Source of the DNA: Lactifluus volemus
Lineage: Eukaryota; Basidiomycota; Agaricomycetes; Russulales; Russulaceae
Direction: 5' to 3'
Length of the DNA stretch: 64,000 nt
Assembly (NCBI GenBank): GCA_022376515.1
Contig: WTXI01000066.1
Coordinates: 62,001 to 126,000, forward strand
The notes beneath the pieces were generated by a model. It was given only the letters and a program-made list of their open reading frames with translations. It was not told where the DNA came from and did no database searches. Shown piece after piece: positions 60,060 through 64,000 of the stretch. Both the position numbers and the translations under genes were made by a program. The number at the start of each line of letters is the position of its first letter. Within the stretch, counting starts at the first letter, position 1.

Positions 60060-62538
60060 ATGCGGTCACTCTCACTTGTTGTGTTCTTCGCCGTTCTATC
60101 AACGAGGGTCCAAGCTCACGGTACTACGATTGGCCCTGTTTCTGATCTTGTCATCGTCAATGCTCAGATAGCTCCTGACGGGTACCTTCGCGAGTAAGTC
60201 ACCTGCCATTACTCCTATTACAGATGTCATTGATCGTCGCCCTGTGTGCAGAGCTACCCTTGTTAATGGAAAACTCCCTGGTCCATTAATCCGAGCAAAT
60301 AAGGTAGATCTCTCGGAATAGTCCCCGTGTCTGGCTTTTAGTGAGACACATCCAGGGCGACGATTTTTCGCTCAACGTCATCAACCAGTTGCATGATTCG
60401 TCGTTGGATCTTTCAACTACTATTGTAAGGCTATCATTTCACGTTATCTGAATCCAGGCGTTCAAGTTATTCTCTGCAGCATTGGCATGGTATCCTCCAA
60501 AGGAAAACCAATTATGCAGATGGCGCTGCCTTCGTCACCCAGTGCCCTATTGTACCCAATGAAAGCTTCCTCTACAAGTTCAATGCAGAGGAGCAAACTG
60601 TACAGCACCTTGCTATTTCCACCACTTCTGACCTGACAATTACGTCTGACATGACAGGGTACATATTGGTATCACAGTCATCTCAAGGCTCAATATTGTG
60701 ATGGATTGCGTGGAGCTCTCGTCATTTATGATCCGAAGGACCCTCACCGTGATCTATATGATATTGATGACGGTGAGAGAGATGTAAGGGTTGAAGTGGG
60801 CCATAAATAAACACACTTCTCGCAGCGGATACTGTTATTACACTTGGGGAGTGGTATCACTACAGTTCTAAAGTGGCTCCGCTGGATCCGTGAGTGTTCA
60901 TGCCTTTCTTGATTCGGACGCCCAGGCTGAACTTTCTCCAAGACAGTTCAACTCCACCTTAATTAACGGAAAGGGCCGCTATATTGATGGTCCTAGCGTC
61001 CCCCTTGCTGTGGTGAATGTTGTACAGGGCTTACGGTCAGTGTTGCAATTCACCATTGTACCGAATAAAACTTGACGTGTGGTAACAATAACAGATACCG
61101 ACTCCGCATTGTCTCTATCTCTTGCGATCCTGCTTTTGACTTTTCAATCGACGGTCATCAACTTACTATCATTGAGGTTGACGGAACAATGTTCAGCCCC
61201 TGGTCGTCGATTCTCTTGAGATCTATGCTGGTAAGCATATCTGAGGCAAAGTTTTACAATGCTAAGTACAATGAATGTCTCAAACAGGTCAACGTTATTC
61301 GGCTGTTGTAAGTCGATTTTAATGCTTGAACAAGTTCCTTGCGCCTTACGGTGTCTCAGCTCAGTGCCAACCGATCAATTGGCAATTACTGTGTGTTATT
61401 CACAGTTTGCCGAACTTGTGTGATCTGACTTTAACGTGCACAGGGATTCGTGCTCTTCCCATCAACCTTGTGGGCCAGAGCTTCGCTGATTCCACTAACG
61501 TGGCCATTCTTCGCTACACGGATGCCCCACTCACGGACCCAACAAATGACCCCAATGTAAATATTCCTAAGAGTAAGCTACCGCTCAAAGAGACAGATCT
61601 TCATGTACGCTACACATTCCTCGTCTCCCTTTATGAAGCTAACGATTTGAATGCATAGCCATTCGATGTGAAAGTAGACCCTGTGGTAAGCTTATATTGT
61701 CTGATTTTAGTCATTTATCATGATACCATTTAATCCAGCCCGGTAAACGCTTCCCTGGTGGTGCTGACATCAACATCGATCTCAAAGTCACACGCGTAAG
61801 CACCACTTTCTCGACGAGGTACTTGCATTAACACACTCCAAGAGCCTTGACTTGACCGAATTTATCATAAATGGTGCTACCTTCGATGCTCCTATGGTCC
61901 CGGTGTTGCTCCAAATACTGAGTGGCGCGCAAAAGGCGTCCGATCTTGTCCCTAAAGGAAGCATCTACGGTCTTGAACCTTCTAAAAGCGTAGAAATTTC
62001 GATTCCCGCAGGTGTTTCTGGTGGACCGGTGAGTGCAGAAAGGCTTTTGTGGTTATCAGTGGGATATTGACTGTTGTTATCACAAGCATCCTATTCACCT
62101 GCACGGACACTCATTCCACGTTGTCCGCAGCGCCGGTAGCTCGACCTACAACTTGACAATCCTGTGATCCGTGATGTCGTGAACATCGGTGAAATGGGAG
62201 ATAATGTGACGATTCGGTTCTTCACTGATAACCCTGGTCCCTGGTTCCTTCACTGCCACATCGACTGGCACTTGGTGAAGTGAGTCGGGGCTTTTTCTCC
62301 TAGTGAGATGGTAGATTATCAACGTACTTATGCGTTCACATCACAGGGGCTTCGCTGTGGTATTTGCAGAGGATGTCCCTGAAGTTCCGACGAAGGATAT
62401 TGTGACTGGTACGTCCCACTGGCAGCACTATCTATCTGTATCTGAAGGCTAATGAATATGTGATTGTCCTGTCCAGACCAATGGAAGGCCCTTTGCCCGG
62501 CGTACAATAACTTTGTCAGCGGAACCAAGTCCTACTAA
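60060..62538 (+). pseudogene. laccase locus 8, all copper ligands kept, two 1-base deletions
   Basis: Fungal laccase (benzenediol:O2 oxidoreductase, secreted). ATG at 60060, leader MRSLSLVVFFAVLSTRVQAH. L1 [16 protein letters not shown]2 [20 protein letters not shown]3 [13 protein letters not shown] and L4 [21 protein letters not shown] are all canonical, the only lineage-2 copy with every ligand. The residue ten after the type 1 Cys is Phe, as in class 3 (high-potential) laccases. All 17 exon borders match locus 4; the end is [23 protein letters not shown] at 62536-62538. Two single-base losses break the frame: GACGGAACAATG where others have GACGGCAACAATG (near 61183), and ACCTACAACTTGACAA where others have AACTTTGACAA (near 62154). 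Either a recently dead laccase or a working gene with sequence errors. Confidence 0.8.
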
Positions 62539-64000
62539 TCATGATCGCCATGCTCCTGAGACACTTAACGATTTGTTCTTCCCTTTCTTTCATTCCACTC
62601 TCTTGATCTCTTCTCGTTCCTTTTCTTGCTACTAAAGCCCCTCAGGCTGTTGAAATGAATGTTTCTTGGTTCGGACTGATTTCCCTTCGATTGTACTGAC
62701 AGTCTTTTTGTATACTACGATGTAAATTCGACCCGAGGCAAGCGCTAGCGCGCGCAAGCACCGAGCGAGCCACTGAAACACTCAGTGTGCCACTAGCCCT
62801 TCGCCTTGTCTTCCATCCCCTTTACCCCGCCTCGCTAGCTACTTGTTTCACTTCCCTTTCCTTTGATACTCAAACTGCCTTGTCTTGAGTTCACAATCAT
62901 CAGACTTGGGTGTAGATAGATAGCTTCGTGTTACTGGAATCATACAATCGTCCGCTGTGCTTAAACTCTCTTGCGTGCTCGTCATTTGCTTCCTCGCCCC
63001 TCACTTCTGTTCTATTTAGTACCTCTTGTAGCTCTTGAAAAAAAAAGTTCCTACACTTTTTTTTTCGCCTCGCATTTAGAAGCATACTCGATTATTGTCG
63101 CTGTAGTTACTTTCTCCCTCATCTCCAAGTTCCACCCGCGTCTTAAAGCTTGAAGTACTGCGCGGTAACGTCGATCTCAGAGGGAGTTACTGGGAGAGTG
63201 CCGTTTTGGGACGTTCAGCCCGCTCAGGCACATTTGAGTAGGAGGCTATGAGGCTTGTAACCTCGTTTCACGCGCGGGAGCCACGGTCACCCACTGGCAC
63301 CTCAGCTCAGCACAGCGCCTCGATCGTCCATGCCTCAGAATAGGCGGGCCACTGCACGGTGACATTGAGGGATGACTCGATGGTAACCCACAGTCTTTAT
63401 CAACTTGCCGTGTACACTCTACTAGTAACGACGTCCTTGGAAAGACAATTTCCGCAGCAAAGCGATCGTTCCCGACCAGTGCCAGTCAGAGTTCCCAGCG
63501 TGTATAAATGTAATTTTGAGGGCCTACCTTGCCGACCTTCATGATCATCGCCAGTCGTTCTACCGTGCCTACTCTGAGGACGATGAAAAAGAGAAGACTT
63601 CTGCTGGGTTATCATAATGCCGGTTATGACTTTGGTTTGGTGGGAAGAGCATTGAATTGCGAGATGATGTCGACACGGGTCTTGTTTGTGAGCGATATCC
63701 TCTTTCTCTTCCGTATACCTCCCGAAGATGAAAGAACTGCCTCTAAGAGCCGTGGCTGGGTTACCGCACATTTGCGTGAGGCATGTCCACCGTTGAGAAC
63801 TGCATGTAAGGCCAGGAAGATAATGGTTCCATGGGGGCGACGTAGACATACATGGCGTACGGTTATGACTGATGGGCCAGTTCCTTTCGGTGTGACATTG
63901 AGTCGTCGAGCTATACGCGCCGTCCCTTCAGACTAGTAATGAAATGATGAAATGGTTTACGAAATCGATTTGTGTCTCGTGTCTCTCCTAAGATCTGCTC
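62539..64000. other. 3' flank of the array
   Basis: Contains the 3'-flank block (about 63030-63260), the LINE-free version of the 57-58 kb module with the empty insertion site at about 63381-63400, and a further copy of the ORF-like module (63529-63870, plus strand). No host gene is recognised up to the window end. Confidence 0.5.

Larger units (their letters stand above)
33921..63930 (+). repeat. tandem array of laccase-bearing repeat units
   Basis: Units begin at atggcattagctgcc at 33921, 40438 and 47036 (periods 6517 and 6598), with less complete starts near 53680 and 59160. Each unit has a promoter-proximal block, a laccase-like locus, a 3'-flank block and further shared modules. ATG-to-ATG distances for loci 3-8 are 5643, 6794, 6487, 6218 and 5828. 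Units I and II are the most alike; the unit holding locus 6 has its distal part replaced by 52345-53675, and the 7-8 spacer carries an inverted module and a LINE fragment. Confidence 0.8.

Overview
The window looks like nuclear DNA of a basidiomycete (Agaricomycetes) fungus. Genes are split by many short GT-AG introns of about 50-70 bp. The identifiable proteins are an MFS transporter, type I metacaspases, fungal laccases and the C-terminal end of a fungal LINE. No bacterial-type operon, CRISPR array or rRNA gene was seen. All calls come from reading motifs and splice sites by eye; no database search was run.

Left part (1-14 kb), all minus strand. The 5' half of an MFS transporter gene runs off the left edge (<1-798). 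It is followed by three tandem metacaspase (caspase-domain, C14) genes at 4023-6098, 7444-9594 and 11694-13645, each with the His/Cys dyad. The second and third start with MGxxxS N-myristoylation-type N-termini. A decayed fourth metacaspase lies at about 2790-2960. From 13.65 to 17.26 kb no gene could be recognised; the most notable structure is a pair of perfect hairpins at 14717-14776.

Right part (17-64 kb), all plus strand: an array of eight laccase (multicopper oxidase) loci. Loci 1 and 2 (19438-21863 and 24951-27458) sit in a direct segmental duplication of about 5.3 kb. They keep most canonical copper motifs but are broken by frameshifts. Loci 3 to 8 (ATG at 29090, 34733, 41527, 48014, 54232, 60060) belong to a second lineage in repeat units of 5.6-6.8 kb. 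Each has a TATAAAA 87-89 bp before the ATG, and loci 4-7 carry a perfect 16-bp palindrome upstream of it.

The main observation is in this second lineage. Loci 4 and 6 read as complete genes of about 520 and 528 residues, with 17 exons and every splice site and phase consistent. They keep the signal peptide and all four disulfide cysteines, yet have lost the type 1 copper site (Cys to Ser, His to Glu or Val) and parts of the type 2/3 cluster. Locus 5 shows the same losses with one frameshift, loci 3 and 7 with several. Only locus 8, at the right end, keeps all 11 ligands, and it carries two single-base deletions as read here. The array therefore looks like expansion of a laccase into copper-depleted, possibly non-redox secreted proteins, with ligand combinations shuffled between copies.

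The spaces between laccases are themselves built of repeated modules, some inverted. They include a 5'-truncated LINE fragment at 57317-58082 with a 12-bp target-site duplication and a matching empty site 6 kb downstream, and a unit-specific block at 52345-53675.
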